A stretch of 64,000 nt of DNA, taken from NCBI RefSeq assembly GCF_000513295.1, contig NC_023065.1:1426001-1490000 (forward strand), in the 5' to 3' direction. The notes beneath the pieces are model-generated. The model was not told the origin of the DNA and made no database searches. It saw only the letters and a list, made by a program, of their open reading frames with translations. Source of the stretch: Magnetospirillum gryphiswaldense MSR-1 v2. GTDB taxonomy: Bacteria; Pseudomonadota; Alphaproteobacteria; Rhodospirillales; Magnetospirillaceae. Both the position numbers and the translations under genes were made by a program. Below are positions 1-9,452 of this stretch, piece by piece (positions within the stretch are counted from its first letter, which is position 1; the number at the start of each line of letters is the position of its first letter).

Positions 1-668
1 TTCGACTTGAACTCGCGCCGATAGAGGATGGCGACGACCAGGGCGGCGGCGGCCAGGAACACCCAGGCGTTGACGAACCACATCATCATGGCCAAAGCGA
101 AGTAATAGGCGCGCAAGCCGCGGTTGAAGGTGTTGGCGGCCAGATCCTGCAAGCGCGCCGCATGCCCAGCGAAACGGTCCTTGATGCCGGCCTCGGCCGT
201 CGCCTCGGGAGCGGCGCCCATCAGGATGCAGCAGTAATTGAACTGGCGAAGCGCCCAGGTGAACTGGAAGAAGGTGTAGACGAATACCCCGGCCAGCAGC
301 AGAACCTTCATCTCAAAGGATTCCAGCGTCGCCTGCGGGGCGAAGGGCATGTCGCGATAGACCTGATAGCCGTGCTCACCCGCCCCCATCAGCGCCACCA
401 GACCGCCCAGGATCAGGATGGAAGCCGAGGCGAAGAACGATACCGCCCGCATCAGGTTGCCCATCAGCGAGGTGTCGGAAATACGGTTGTCGCGGTCGCA
501 CATGGAGCGCATCCAGCTTTCGCGGTGCGCCGCCATCACCGCCGACAGCGTGCGTTCGCGCAATTTGCGGTGTTCGGCCAACAGCGTATAGCCCACCCAC
601 AACGCCACGAAGACGGCGAAGGCGGCGATATCGATGACCGGAATACCCTGAATGCTGGTGGTTATCAT
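1..668 (-). CDS. DUF599 family membrane protein (partial, cut by window start)
   Basis: Reading the minus strand from the ATG at 668 gives MITTSIQGIPVIDIAAFAVF and an uninterrupted frame to base 1. The protein shows about four hydrophobic segments (residues about 8-28, 70-95, 115-140 and near the cut end), a charged HRKLRERTLS-type loop after the first helix, and a conserved RRAYYFALAMMMWF-like stretch near the end (here RGLRAYYFALAMMMWFVNAW). This resembles the DUF599 inner-membrane family, whose role is unknown. It lies just downstream of iscX on the same strand, 43 bases away, so it may be the last gene of the isc transcript or a separate unit. The C-terminus is missing only because the window ends. 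Confidence 0.75.
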   Translation of the reverse strand, partial: MITTSIQGIPVIDIAAFAVFVALWVGYTLLAEHRKLRERTLSAVMAAHRESWMRSMCDRDNRISDTSLMGNLMRAVSFFASASILILGGLVALMGAGEHGYQVYRDMPFAPQATLESFEMKVLLLAGVFVYTFFQFTWALRQFNYCCILMGAAPEATAEAGIKDRFAGHAARLQDLAANTFNRGLRAYYFALAMMMWFVNAWVFLAAAALVVAILYRREFKS

Positions 669-711
669 GGCTGCCTCGAAAGCCGAAGGGGCCTTACGGC
701 CCCTTGCAACT

Positions 712-906
712 TCAATCCCGCTCGTCGATCCAGGCCATCTGAATGGCCTCCAGGATCTTCTCGTTGGATTTCTGCGGATCGTCGTCGAAATCGGCCAAGG
801 CGCAGACCCAGGCATGCAGGTCGGTATAGCGCAAATTGACGTTGTCGGCGTCAGGATGCGTTTCTTCCAGCGCGATGGCGATATCGAGGATATCGGTCCA
901 CTTCAT
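712..906 (-). CDS. iscX: IscX iron-sulfur assembly adaptor
   Basis: A 64-residue acidic protein beginning [21 protein letters not shown]. The W-x-D-x-x-x-I-A-x-x-L start, the HPD motif and the closing EAIQMAWIDERD are typical of IscX (YfhJ), a small protein that binds IscS and iron and tunes cysteine desulfurase activity. The length matches the family (about 66 residues). Its ATG overlaps the fdx stop by one base (TAATG), so the two are translationally coupled, and it closes the isc gene order as in other proteobacteria. Confidence 0.93.
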   Translation of the reverse strand: MKWTDILDIAIALEETHPDADNVNLRYTDLHAWVCALADFDDDPQKSNEKILEAIQMAWIDERD

Positions 907-1244
907 TACTTCTTGTCCACGCTCATGTTGCGAGTGGCGGCGGGCACGGTGACCACCAGGCCGTCCAGTTCCTGCTTCATGATGATCTGGCAGCCCAGAC
1001 GCGAGGTCGAGGTCAGGCCGAAAGCCAGATCCAGCATGTCTTCCTCGTCTTCCTCGGCGGCGGCCAAGCGCTCGTACCAGTCGGGATCGACGACGATGTG
1101 ACAGGTGGAACAGGCCAGCGAACCTTCGCAGGCGCCTTCCAGGTCGATCTTGTTGCGATGGGCGATTTCCAGAACCGACAAGCCTTCGGGGGCCTCGACC
1201 TCGTTGCGGCTGCCGTCGGCGGTGATGAACGTCATCTTGGGCAT
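906..1244 (-). CDS. fdx: ISC-type 2Fe-2S ferredoxin
   Basis: A 112-residue adrenodoxin-type ferredoxin. The cluster ligands are visible in [14 protein letters not shown] (Cys-x5-Cys-x2-Cys) with the fourth Cys in SRLGCQIIM near residue 93. It supplies electrons to Fe-S cluster assembly on IscU. The gene lies between hscA and iscX, the standard isc order. A second ATG (fourth codon) is possible, but the first follows a purine-rich AAGGCAGGACAG leader. Confidence 0.95.
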   Translation of the reverse strand: MPKMTFITADGSRNEVEAPEGLSVLEIAHRNKIDLEGACEGSLACSTCHIVVDPDWYERLAAAEEDEEDMLDLAFGLTSTSRLGCQIIMKQELDGLVVTVPAATRNMSVDKK

Positions 1245-1298
1245 CTGTCCTGCCTTCCTACTCTCTTTTGGTCCCTGCCGTGGCGGAACGTTCGGTGA

Positions 1299-3206
1299 TT
1301 ATTCGGCGCCCCCCAGGGCGTCATCGAGGCGTTCCACCGACACGCCGGCCAGCGCCTGACGGATGCCGCGGTCCATGCGCTTTTCAGCGAAGGACTTGGT
1401 GGCTTCCTCCAGATGCTCGACGGCGACGGTGACGGCATCGCGGTCGATACCCGCGCATGCCTGTTCGACAGCCTCGACGGCAGCATCGATAGCCTGTCGC
1501 TCGTCAACAGACAAGAGGTCGTGATCGACTCCGAGGGCGGATTTTACCGCCAGCACCGAACGACGGGCCTCGACCACCGCTTCGGTCAGCAACCTTTGCG
1601 CCATGTCGTCCTTGGCGTGAACCAGGGAATCGCGCAGCATGGTGGCCATTTCATCGTCGGACAGGCCGTAAGACGGCTTGACCGCCACGTGCTGTTCCAC
1701 CCCGGTGGTCATTTCCTGCGCCGACACCGTCAGCAGACCGTCGGCGTCCACCTGGAAGGTGACGCGGATGCGCGCCGCCCCGGCGGCCATGGGCGGAATG
1801 CCGCGCAGCACGAAGCGGGCCAGCGACCGGCATTGGTCGACCATCTCGCGCTCGCCTTGGACCACATGGATGGACATGGCCGACTGGCCGTCCTGATAGG
1901 TGGTGAATTCCTGGGCCATGGCCACCGGAATCGGGGTATTGCGCGGAATGACCTTCTCGACGATGCCGCCCATGGTCTCGATGCCGAGCGACAGCGGCGT
2001 CACGTCCAACAGCAAGGTGTCGGAGCCACGGGTCAGCGCCTCGGCCTGCAACGCCGCGCCAACGGCCACCACCTCGTCCGGGTTGATGTCGGAAAGCGGC
2101 TGCCGCCCGAAGAACTCGGACACCCGCCGGCGCACCAAGGGCATGCGGGTGGACCCGCCCACCAAAACCACGCCCTGGATATCGCCCACTTCGATGCCGG
2201 CGTCTTCGACCACGCCCCGGCAAATCTCGATGGTGCGCTCGACGAAGGGTTCGGCCAGCTTTTCCAACTGGGCCTTGGTCAGCTTGTGGCGGCTGGCGAT
2301 GCCGTCCAGCTCGATCATCCATTCGCCCTCGGCCCGACCGGTCAGGCATTCCTTGGCGACGCGGGCGGTCATCAGCGCCTGCTTGACCTCGCCGGCGGTG
2401 ATGGCGGCCCCGGCGGCGCGCTCGGACAGGAAATGTTCGGCCACCGCATGGTCGATGTCGTCGCCGCCCAACACGGCGTCGCCGCCGGTGGCCTTGACCT
2501 GGAACACGCCCTTTTCCATCTTCAGGATGGAAATGTCGAAGGTGCCACCGCCCAGATCGTAGACGGCGTACAGCCCTTCCACCGAATTGTCCAAACCGTA
2601 AGCCAAGGCGGCGGCGGTCGGTTCGTTGACCAGACGCAGCACCTCGATATCGGCCAGACGGGCGGCATCCTTGGTGGCGGTGCGCGCCGCGTCGTCGAAA
2701 TAGGCCGGCACGGTGATGACGGCGCGGGTGACGCTTTTGCCCAGCATGGCCTGTTCGGCCCGCTCCTTGATGGCCATCAGGATATGGGCGGAAATGGCCA
2801 CCGGCGTCAGGGTGCGCCCGGCCACACGCAGGCGGACCATGCCGCCCTCGGGCGGGACCACCACTTCGTAAGGCAGGGTGCCGGCCAGGGATTTGACGTC
2901 CTCCAGACCACGGCCCATCAGCCGCTTGATCGACGACACCACATGGTCGGGGCTTTCCAGGATGGCCTGACGGGCCAACGCGCCCACTTCGACCGAACCG
3001 TCGTCCTTGTAATGGACCACCGACGGGATCAGCGCCTTGCCGTCTTCGCCGCGCAACACCTCGACCTCGGAATCGAAGGAAAAGGCCACCACCGAATTGG
3101 TGGTGCCCAGATCAATGCCAACGGCCAGCCCGCTTTCGGATTCATGGGGGACCGGAGTTTCCCCCGGCTCATGCAATTGCAGCAGGACAAGACCGTCATC
3201 GATCAT
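1299..3206 (-). CDS. hscA: HscA, specialised Hsp70 chaperone
   Basis: A 635-residue Hsp70-family protein. The N-terminal ATPase signature GIDLGTTNSVVAF (about residues 30-42), the second signature YAVYDLGGGTFDISIL and the third VVLVGGSTRMPLVRR are all present, followed by a beta-sandwich substrate domain and helical lid. The N-terminal lead of about 28 residues and lack of a DnaK-type acidic tail fit HscA rather than DnaK. HscA, with HscB, binds the LPPVK motif of IscU (present in the iscU gene here) and drives cluster release. It starts 15 bases after hscB in the isc operon. Confidence 0.95.
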   Translation of the reverse strand: MIDDGLVLLQLHEPGETPVPHESESGLAVGIDLGTTNSVVAFSFDSEVEVLRGEDGKALIPSVVHYKDDGSVEVGALARQAILESPDHVVSSIKRLMGRGLEDVKSLAGTLPYEVVVPPEGGMVRLRVAGRTLTPVAISAHILMAIKERAEQAMLGKSVTRAVITVPAYFDDAARTATKDAARLADIEVLRLVNEPTAAALAYGLDNSVEGLYAVYDLGGGTFDISILKMEKGVFQVKATGGDAVLGGDDIDHAVAEHFLSERAAGAAITAGEVKQALMTARVAKECLTGRAEGEWMIELDGIASRHKLTKAQLEKLAEPFVERTIEICRGVVEDAGIEVGDIQGVVLVGGSTRMPLVRRRVSEFFGRQPLSDINPDEVVAVGAALQAEALTRGSDTLLLDVTPLSLGIETMGGIVEKVIPRNTPIPVAMAQEFTTYQDGQSAMSIHVVQGEREMVDQCRSLARFVLRGIPPMAAGAARIRVTFQVDADGLLTVSAQEMTTGVEQHVAVKPSYGLSDDEMATMLRDSLVHAKDDMAQRLLTEAVVEARRSVLAVKSALGVDHDLLSVDERQAIDAAVEAVEQACAGIDRDAVTVAVEHLEEATKSFAEKRMDRGIRQALAGVSVERLDDALGGAE

Positions 3207-3221
3207 GGGAAAATCCTTTCG

Positions 3222-3860
3222 TCAGCGCAGGGCCCGCGTCATGCGGGTCTTCTTGGTGCGAGCCTCTTCAGCCAGCTTGGCCAGATATTTGAGGCGGATG
3301 GTCAGATGACCGGCTTCGTCCAGATCGCCGGCGTTGAACGCCGCCGAGATATGGCATTGGCAGGCGATGACCTCGGAATCGGCATCCGCCGACAGCTTGG
3401 TGATGACCTCCACCGAATCGGCATCGGCGATGGCCTCGCGCTTTTCCATCTGCTCCATCAGCAGCATGGGGTCGTTGATAGTGCCGCAGGCGGTCAGATC
3501 GACCTTGCGGCCCTTCAAATCCAGCAGATAGGCGGCGCGCTTCAGCGGCTCTTTCAGGGTTTCATAGGCTTCGTTCAGACTGGTCGCCTGGGATTGCGAC
3601 AGGGCGCGCTCCTTCGGCGACTTGGCGGCGAAGCGGTCCGGATGCAGCCGGCGCTGAAAGCCGAAATACTGCTTTTCCAGCAAATCCTGGTCGATATCGA
3701 AGGTGGGCTGCATGCCCAGGCGGGAAAAATGATCGATGGCCCCCGGCCCTTGCACCGCCCCGCAGACGGAACAGAACAACGCGCGGGTGGCCACCGGTCC
3801 CTTGCAGGACCAGCACGGCACCACGGCGGCAGCGGCGGCGTTGGCAACGCTGGCGGTCAT
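3222..3860 (-). CDS. hscB: HscB, J-domain co-chaperone with N-terminal Zn-finger-like motif
   Basis: A J-protein that presents IscU to HscA. The J-domain starts near residue 48 (DHFSRLGMQPTFDID) and has HPDRF as its HPD motif; the C-terminal three-helix domain follows. The N-terminus carries CWSC-x10-CSVC, a tetracysteine metal-binding motif found in mitochondrial HSC20 and some alphaproteobacterial HscBs but absent from E. coli HscB. I chose the ATG at 3860 (MTASVANAAA) because GGAAGGGGGAG lies just upstream; an in-frame ATG at 3878 would add six residues. It lies between iscA and hscA. Confidence 0.93.
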   Translation of the reverse strand: MTASVANAAAAAVVPCWSCKGPVATRALFCSVCGAVQGPGAIDHFSRLGMQPTFDIDQDLLEKQYFGFQRRLHPDRFAAKSPKERALSQSQATSLNEAYETLKEPLKRAAYLLDLKGRKVDLTACGTINDPMLLMEQMEKREAIADADSVEVITKLSADADSEVIACQCHISAAFNAGDLDEAGHLTIRLKYLAKLAEEARTKKTRMTRALR

Positions 3861-3892
3861 TGCTCCCCCTTCCGGCATGTTACGACAAGTCC

Positions 3893-4231
3893 TCAGACAT
3901 GGAACGATTCGCCGCAGCCGCAGCGGCCTTTTTCGTTGGGATTGCGGAAGACGAAACCCGATTGCATCTTTTCTTCCACCCAGTCCATCTCGGTGCCGAA
4001 GATGAACATGGCCGCCTTGGGGTCGATCAGCACGGTGATGCCGCCTTGTTCGACCACTTCATCGAAGGGCGACTTCTCGTCGGCGTATTCCAGCGTGTAC
4101 TGCATGCCCGAGCAGCCCTTGGAGCGCACGCCGATGCGGATACCCGCCGACGGCTTGCCGCGCTTGTCCAGCATGGCCCGCACCCGCTGGGCGGCGCTTT
4201 CGGTGATGGTGATGGGGGCTTTCATTTCCAT
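3893..4231 (-). CDS. iscA: IscA A-type Fe-S carrier
   Basis: A 112-residue A-type carrier starting MEMKAPITITESAAQRVRAML. The three conserved cysteines are present: one in RSKGCSGMQY and two in the C-terminal CGCGESFHV. It accepts clusters or iron from IscU and passes them to apoproteins. The open frame extends further upstream, but the sequence there is arginine-rich and not family-like, so the ATG at 4231 is used. It lies between iscU and hscB. Confidence 0.94.
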   Translation of the reverse strand: MEMKAPITITESAAQRVRAMLDKRGKPSAGIRIGVRSKGCSGMQYTLEYADEKSPFDEVVEQGGITVLIDPKAAMFIFGTEMDWVEEKMQSGFVFRNPNEKGRCGCGESFHV

Positions 4232-4266
4232 GACCAATCCCTCTCTTTCGTCAAGCGGTGCCGGCC

Positions 4267-4674
4267 TCAGCCGGCAGCCTTTTCGTCTTCGGTCTGGCCG
4301 GACTTGGACTTGTAATCCTTGATGGCCGCCTTGATAGCATCCTCGGCCAGAACCGAACAATGGATCTTGACCGGCGGCAACGCCAGTTCATTGGCGATAT
4401 CGGTGTTCTTGATCGCCGCCGCTTCGTCCAAAGTCTTGCCCTTGACCCATTCGGTCACCAGGGACGACGAGGCGATGGCCGAGCCGCAGCCGAAGGTCTT
4501 GAACTTGGCATCCTCGATGATGCCTTCGGGGCTGACCTTGATCTGCAGCTTCATGACATCGCCGCAGGCAGGCGCACCCACCAGGCCGGTGCCGACATCG
4601 GTGGAATCCTTGTCCATGGAGCCGACATTGCGCGGGTGTTCGTAGTGGTCGACGACCTTGTCGCTGTAAGCCAT
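4267..4674 (-). CDS. iscU: IscU Fe-S cluster scaffold
   Basis: A 135-residue scaffold starting MAYSDKVVDHYEHPRNVGSM. The three cluster cysteines are in GAPACGDVMKL, FGCGSAIASSS and KIHCSVLAEDAI, and the LPPVKIHC segment is the HscA recognition motif. The frame is open upstream but runs through the iscS region and is not family-like. It receives sulfur from IscS, encoded just upstream, and hands clusters on to IscA with HscA/HscB. Confidence 0.97.
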   Translation of the reverse strand: MAYSDKVVDHYEHPRNVGSMDKDSTDVGTGLVGAPACGDVMKLQIKVSPEGIIEDAKFKTFGCGSAIASSSLVTEWVKGKTLDEAAAIKNTDIANELALPPVKIHCSVLAEDAIKAAIKDYKSKSGQTEDEKAAG

Positions 4675-4738
4675 GTGTTCCTCCAAACTTGGGGCCGGGC
4701 GATACCGGCCCCCGGTATCTTTCATATATGGTGACGGA

Positions 4739-5977
4739 TCAGTGTTCAGCCCACTGGATCGATTTGATATCGACGCCTTCCAGGTGCATGTCCCAAAGCG
4801 GCGACAGCGACCGCAGATGCTCGACCGCCTTGACCGTGTGGTCGATGGCGTAATCGATCTCGGCTTCGGTGGTGAAACGGCCCAGGCCGAAGCGCAGGGA
4901 GGTATGGGCCATCTCGGCGTCCAGGCCCAGGGCGCGCAGCACATAGGACGGTTCCAGCGAGGCCGAGGTGCAGGCCGAACCCGACGACACCGCCAGATCC
5001 TTGACCCCCATCATCAGCCCCTCGCCCTCGACGAAGGCGAAGGAGATGTTGATGTTGCCGGCAACGCGGCTGTCCAGGTCGCCGTTGACGTAGATTTCCG
5101 GCAGACGCGCCTTCAGGCCGTTCAGCAGACGGTCGCGCAGGCCATGCAGGCGCTCGGTCTCGGCCGCCATTTCCGCCTTGGCGATGGCGCAGGCCTCGCC
5201 CAGGCCGACGCACAGGGGCGTGGCCAAGGTGCCCGAGCGCATGCCGCGTTCCTGACCGCCGCCATTGATCATGGGGACGATGCGCACGCGCGGACGGCGA
5301 CGCACGAACAGGGCGCCGACGCCCTTGGGGCCATAGATCTTGTGGCCGGAAATGCTCATCAGGTCGATGTTCATGGCGTTCACGTCCAGCGGGATCTTAC
5401 CCACCGCCTGGGCGCAATCGGTGTGGAAGAACGCGCCTTTCTTGCGGCACAGGGCGCCGATCGCGGCCAGGGGCTGGATGACGCCGATCTCGTTGTTGAC
5501 GCCCATCACCGAAACGATGGCGGTCTTGTCGGTGACCACCGCTTCCAGCTCAGCCATGTCGATCAGGCCGTTGGCCTTAACCGGCAGATAGGTGACCTTG
5601 AAGCCTTCCTGTTCCAGGTGGCGGCAGGTGTCGAGCACGCATTTGTGCTCGGTGACCACGGTGACGATGTGGTCGCGCTTGTCCTTGTAGAAATGCGCCA
5701 CGCCCTTGATGGCCAGATTGTTGGATTCGGTGGCGCCCGAGGTGAAGATGATTTCCTTGGCATCGGCACCGATGATGGCGGCGATCTGTTCGCGCGCCAC
5801 TTCCACCGCCTCTTCCGCTTCCCAGCCATAGGCGTGGTTGCGCGAGTGGGGATTGCCGAATTTCTCGGTGAAATAGGGCAGCATCTTATCGACCACGCGC
5901 GGATCGCACGGCGTGGTGGCCTGATAGTCGAGATAGATCGGCTGTCCTTGGCGCCGGCCGATGGCAGAAGTGGTCAT
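4739..5977 (-). CDS. iscS: IscS cysteine desulfurase
   Basis: A 412-residue PLP enzyme that converts cysteine to alanine and enzyme-bound persulfide. The PLP lysine is in [12 protein letters not shown] and the active-site cysteine in the flexible loop [17 protein letters not shown], with the long-loop class I arrangement. The N-terminus [32 protein letters not shown] is typical. It sits directly upstream of iscU, and an additional desulfurase gene precedes it. Confidence 0.97.
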   Translation of the reverse strand: MTTSAIGRRQGQPIYLDYQATTPCDPRVVDKMLPYFTEKFGNPHSRNHAYGWEAEEAVEVAREQIAAIIGADAKEIIFTSGATESNNLAIKGVAHFYKDKRDHIVTVVTEHKCVLDTCRHLEQEGFKVTYLPVKANGLIDMAELEAVVTDKTAIVSVMGVNNEIGVIQPLAAIGALCRKKGAFFHTDCAQAVGKIPLDVNAMNIDLMSISGHKIYGPKGVGALFVRRRPRVRIVPMINGGGQERGMRSGTLATPLCVGLGEACAIAKAEMAAETERLHGLRDRLLNGLKARLPEIYVNGDLDSRVAGNINISFAFVEGEGLMMGVKDLAVSSGSACTSASLEPSYVLRALGLDAEMAHTSLRFGLGRFTTEAEIDYAIDHTVKAVEHLRSLSPLWDMHLEGVDIKSIQWAEH

Positions 5978-6005
5978 CGCTTCAGGTCCTTTCCAACTGG
6001 CGGCA

Positions 6006-7136
6006 TCACGCCGCGTCCTTGACTGTCTTTCCTTTCCGCCGGGCGAAATCGCACCAGGCGGACAGGAAGGTTTGCATCTCTTCGGCCCGGCTGTCCGGTC
6101 CCAGGCTGACGCGCAAGGCGCAATCGGCCAGACCCGACCCCAGGCCCATGGCCTCCAGCACCGGGCTGGACGCCACCTTGCCCGATGAACAAGCCGCCCC
6201 GGCGCTGACCATCACCTTGGCCAAATCCAAGGCCATCACCTGAAGCTGAGCGGCGACGCCGGGCAGGATCAGGCACGAGGTGTTGCACAACCGGGGCACA
6301 TCCTTGCCCACCACCATCGCTTCCGGCACCCTTTGGGCGATGTCCGCCTCGAGCCGGTCGCGCAAGCTTTCCATCCTGGCCGGAACCTCCCCCGCTTCCA
6401 CCTCGGCCGCCGCCATGCGGGCCGCCTGGGCGAAACCGGCGATGCCGGCCAAATTCTCGGTTCCCGCCCGACGACGCTTCTCCTGGCCTCCTCCTAGCAA
6501 GATAGGTGCCAAGGAAATGTCGGGTTTCGACAACACTAAACAACCAATTCCCGCCGGCCCGCCCATTTTGTGTGCGCTCAATGTCAGGAAGTCGACACCG
6601 AGGTCCGACAAAAAAACAGGCAACCGGCCCAATCCTTGCGCCGCGTCGCAATGGACCAGGGCATTACGGCCATGGGCGATGCGGGCCACCTCGGCCACCG
6701 GTTGGAGGATGCCGGTTTCGTTGTTGGCCAACATCACCGACACCAGGGCCGGGCGATCATCCTCGGCCAGCAACCGATCCAGGGCGGCCAGATCGACGAT
6801 GCCGTCGCCCCCCACCGGAATGGTCCGCGCGGCGGCGTTTTCCCGTACCGACGGATGTTCGATGGCCGACACCAAGAGATTGTCCCGCCCGCAGCCGCGC
6901 AAGACCAGGGCATTGGCCTCGGTCCCGCCGGAAGTGAACACCAGTTCCGCCCCATCGGCATGGATGGCGGCGGCGATGGCGGCGCGGGACTGTTCCAGCA
7001 AGGCGCGGGCGCGCCTGCCGAACGCGTGGACCGAAGACGGGTTGCCGGCAGCCGAAAGCGCCTCCACCATGGCCGCCACGACCTCGGGTCGCGCCGGTGC
7101 GCCGGCGTTGTGATCGAGGTAGGCCGACATGGTCAC
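6006..7136 (-). CDS. Second cysteine desulfurase (NifS/IscS-like)
   Basis: A 376-residue class V aminotransferase-fold enzyme. It shares [15 protein letters not shown] at the start, the PLP lysine in [13 protein letters not shown] and an active-site cysteine in [21 protein letters not shown]. It is clearly a paralogue of the adjacent IscS but much diverged. The GTG at 7136 has GGAGG ten bases upstream; an ATG two codons later is the alternative. Between iscR and iscS it is part of the isc transcript; whether it serves Fe-S assembly, tRNA thiolation or another sulfur acceptor is not shown by the sequence. Confidence 0.9.
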   Translation of the reverse strand: MTMSAYLDHNAGAPARPEVVAAMVEALSAAGNPSSVHAFGRRARALLEQSRAAIAAAIHADGAELVFTSGGTEANALVLRGCGRDNLLVSAIEHPSVRENAAARTIPVGGDGIVDLAALDRLLAEDDRPALVSVMLANNETGILQPVAEVARIAHGRNALVHCDAAQGLGRLPVFLSDLGVDFLTLSAHKMGGPAGIGCLVLSKPDISLAPILLGGGQEKRRRAGTENLAGIAGFAQAARMAAAEVEAGEVPARMESLRDRLEADIAQRVPEAMVVGKDVPRLCNTSCLILPGVAAQLQVMALDLAKVMVSAGAACSSGKVASSPVLEAMGLGSGLADCALRVSLGPDSRAEEMQTFLSAWCDFARRKGKTVKDAA

Positions 7137-7163
7137 GGAAGAAACGCCTCCTGCATGGACTGG

Positions 7164-7628
7164 TTACTGGGCGGCAACGGTGCCGGTATTGCCGTGGAAC
7201 ATGCCCGAGCTGCCCAGGATGCGCCGTTCGCACACATCGGCCAGCGACACCGCCGACAGATACAGATAAATCTGGTTGCCCAGCTCTTCCCACAGATCGT
7301 GGGTCAGGCAGCGGCCCTTGTTGTGGTGGCAGCCGGCGGGCGAGCCGGGCGAACAGCGGGTGGTCTGGATCGGCTCGTCCACCGCCAGGATGATGTCGGA
7401 AATGCGCATCTGCACCGCCGGACGCGACAGCAGATAGCCGCCGCCGGGACCGCGCACGCTTTTGACCAGCCCGCCTTTCCTGAGCTTGCCGAACAATTGT
7501 TCCAGATAGGACAGCGAGATTTCCTGGCGTTCGGCGATATCGGCCAAAGCCACCGGGCTGCCCTGCGAATGACTGGACAGATCGACCATCGCCATCACGG
7601 CGTAACGACCCTTGGTGCTGAGTTTCAC
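7164..7628 (-). CDS. iscR: IscR-like Rrf2 family Fe-S regulator
   Basis: A 154-residue Rrf2 repressor starting at a GTG (KLSTKGRYAVMAMVDL follows) with GGGAGAG about eight bases upstream. The N-terminal winged helix is followed by the cluster-binding region CSPGSPAGCHHNKGRCLTHDLW, with three cysteines and a histidine as in IscR, though the spacing (x7, x6) differs from E. coli and matches the alphaproteobacterial form. It probably senses Fe-S status and represses the isc operon it heads. It lies 52 bases after cysE. Confidence 0.92.
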   Translation of the reverse strand: MKLSTKGRYAVMAMVDLSSHSQGSPVALADIAERQEISLSYLEQLFGKLRKGGLVKSVRGPGGGYLLSRPAVQMRISDIILAVDEPIQTTRCSPGSPAGCHHNKGRCLTHDLWEELGNQIYLYLSAVSLADVCERRILGSSGMFHGNTGTVAAQ

Positions 7629-7680
7629 TGCTGTCTCTCCCAAACGTTCGGACCCCAGTCCGAAGTTGAAATCATTATGT

Positions 7681-8418
7681 TTATTGAGACGCCGCGTGGT
7701 TACGCTCGTCCTCGCCCAGCACCACCACGTTGTGGGGGTGACGGGGGTGGCTTTCCGCCGCGCGCTCCGCTTCCAGTTCCTGCACTCGCTCGACCAGGGT
7801 GTTGACCTGAGCGCGCAGGTTGTCGATGGCCCGGGCCACCGGATCGGGCAGGTTCTCGTCATCCAGGCCATAGGCGCAGAAGGTGGGCTCGCCCTCCTTC
7901 GGCTTGCGCAGGACCGCGCGGGCGGGGATGCCGACCATGGTGACGCCGGGCGGCACCTCGGTCAGCACCACGGCGTTGGCGCCGATGCGCGCACCCTTGC
8001 CCACGGTGATCGGCCCCAGTACCTGAGCGCCGGAACCGACGATGACGTCGTCTTCCAAGGTCGGATGGCGTTTACCCTTGTGCAGCGAGGTACCCCCCAG
8101 GGTGACCCCGTGATAAAGGGTGACGTCATCGCCGATGATGGCGGTTTCGCCGATCACCACCCCGGTGCCGTGGTCGATGAACAACCGCCGGCCAATGGTG
8201 GCGCCGGGATGGATTTCGATGCCGGTAAAAACCTTACCGACGTGGGAAAGAACCCGCCCCAGCAGCTTCAGACCCACACCCCAGCACCAATGCGCCAAGC
8301 GATAAATAAGCAAAGCGTGCAGACCCGGATAGCACAAAACCACCTCGATCCACGAATGCGCCGCCGGGTCGCGGCTGCGAATCGATGCGATATCTTCGCG
8401 AAGAGACTTGAAAACCAT
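7681..8418 (-). CDS. cysE: Serine O-acetyltransferase
   Basis: A 245-residue protein starting [20 protein letters not shown]. It has the N-terminal helical domain and then left-handed beta-helix hexapeptide repeats ([41 protein letters not shown]) that form the acetyl-CoA and serine site. It makes O-acetylserine for cysteine synthesis, so its place before iscR and two desulfurases ties cysteine supply to Fe-S assembly. The frame is open further upstream to 8580 but that part lacks family similarity. Confidence 0.95.
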   Translation of the reverse strand: MVFKSLREDIASIRSRDPAAHSWIEVVLCYPGLHALLIYRLAHWCWGVGLKLLGRVLSHVGKVFTGIEIHPGATIGRRLFIDHGTGVVIGETAIIGDDVTLYHGVTLGGTSLHKGKRHPTLEDDVIVGSGAQVLGPITVGKGARIGANAVVLTEVPPGVTMVGIPARAVLRKPKEGEPTFCAYGLDDENLPDPVARAIDNLRAQVNTLVERVQELEAERAAESHPRHPHNVVVLGEDERNHAASQ

Positions 8419-8649
8419 GGCCGGCAATATGCTAATCTTCCCGCTAGAGGACGCGACCCAGTCATACCGTAAGGACCAAGGGGGGCCTTGGGGTGGGTCG
8501 CATTCGCTGAAGGTGAATATAGGATGCCCGACAAGGCCGGTCAAGTATGACTGGCTACCAGCCCAAAAACCGTCACCCATTCCCCGACGCTAGAACTCGG
8601 GAATTCCCGTTCGCGTCTGGACAATAAACCATTACAGGTAGGGGACACG

Positions 8650-9339
8650 ATGCCCGAGGTTATTTTCAACGGACCCGATGGACGCCTGGAAGGCCGCTAT
8701 CACCATTCCAAGACGACCAACGCGCCGATCGCTTTGCTGCTGCATCCGCACCCGCAGCATGGCGGCACCATGAACAATAAAGTGGTGTATTCGCTCTACA
8801 ACACCTTCGTGAAGCGCGGCTTCTCGACGTTGCGCTTCAATTTCCGCGGCGTCGGTCGCAGCCAGGGCAAGTTCGATGCCGGCCAGGGCGAATTGTCCGA
8901 TGCCGCCTCGGCGCTGGACTGGATGCAGACCTACAATGCCAATGCCAGCGCCTGCTGGGTCGGCGGCTTTTCCTTCGGCGCCTGGATCGGCATGCAATTG
9001 CTGATGCGCCGGCCGGAAATCGACGGCTTCGTCTCGGTGGCGCCGCCGGCCAACGCCTACGACTTCACCTTCCTGGCGCCCTGCCCGTCTTCCGGCCTGA
9101 TCGTCCACGGCACCGCCGACGAAGCGGTGCCGGAAGCGTCGGTGGCCAAGCTGGCGACCAAGCTGGGCAGCCAGAAGAATATCCGTGTCCGCTATCGCAC
9201 GGTGGAAGGCGCCAACCACTTCTTCGGCAATCACCTGGACCCGCTGGCCGAGATGGTCGACCAGTACCTGGGCGAAAGCCTGACCGAGGCCGCCGCCAAC
9301 CGCCCCGGCCTGCCGCCGGTGGCCGTGGCCGCGCCCTGA
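8650..9339 (+). CDS. Alpha/beta-hydrolase-like protein
   Basis: A 229-residue protein. LLLHPHPQHGGTMNNKVV near residue 30, FNFRGVGRSQG near 63 and the nucleophile-elbow-like GGFSFGAWIGMQL near 105 are features of the small KANL3/Tex30-type alpha/beta-hydrolase group; a late histidine is in EGANHFFGNHLDPL. The substrate is unknown. GGTAGGGGA precedes the ATG. It is monocistronic, diverging from cysE and closed by a strong terminator. Confidence 0.88.
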   Translation: MPEVIFNGPDGRLEGRYHHSKTTNAPIALLLHPHPQHGGTMNNKVVYSLYNTFVKRGFSTLRFNFRGVGRSQGKFDAGQGELSDAASALDWMQTYNANASACWVGGFSFGAWIGMQLLMRRPEIDGFVSVAPPANAYDFTFLAPCPSSGLIVHGTADEAVPEASVAKLATKLGSQKNIRVRYRTVEGANHFFGNHLDPLAEMVDQYLGESLTEAAANRPGLPPVAVAAP

Positions 9340-9360
9340 TCGGTATGGCGTGAAAGTTAA

Positions 9361-9394
9361 GCCCCCGCCGACGGGTTCGGCGGGGGCTTTTTTT
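9361..9394. terminator. Rho-independent terminator, probably bidirectional
   Basis: A perfect 10-bp stem (GCCCCCGCCG and CGGCGGGGGC) with a 7-base loop is followed by a run of seven T. An AA pair on the left gives a weaker T-tract in the other direction, so it may also stop transcripts ending at nirN (9453), which converges on the hydrolase gene. Confidence 0.9.
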
Positions 9395-9452
9395 ATGATG
9401 CCGTCTGCGGTTACGCCGAAGCGGCGGACAGCTCCAGCCGCAACACAGCGCG

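Noticed and set aside
1413-4322. Very long open frame on the plus strand opposite hscA and hscB
   Set aside because: It is antisense to clearly conserved genes, its translation is rich in His, Gly, Gln and Arg with no family features, and GC-rich codon use explains the lack of stops.
4675-4944. Upstream extension of the iscU frame
   Set aside because: The extension is antisense-like, arginine/proline-rich sequence overlapping iscS in another frame; family alignment starts at MAYSDKVVDHYEHP.
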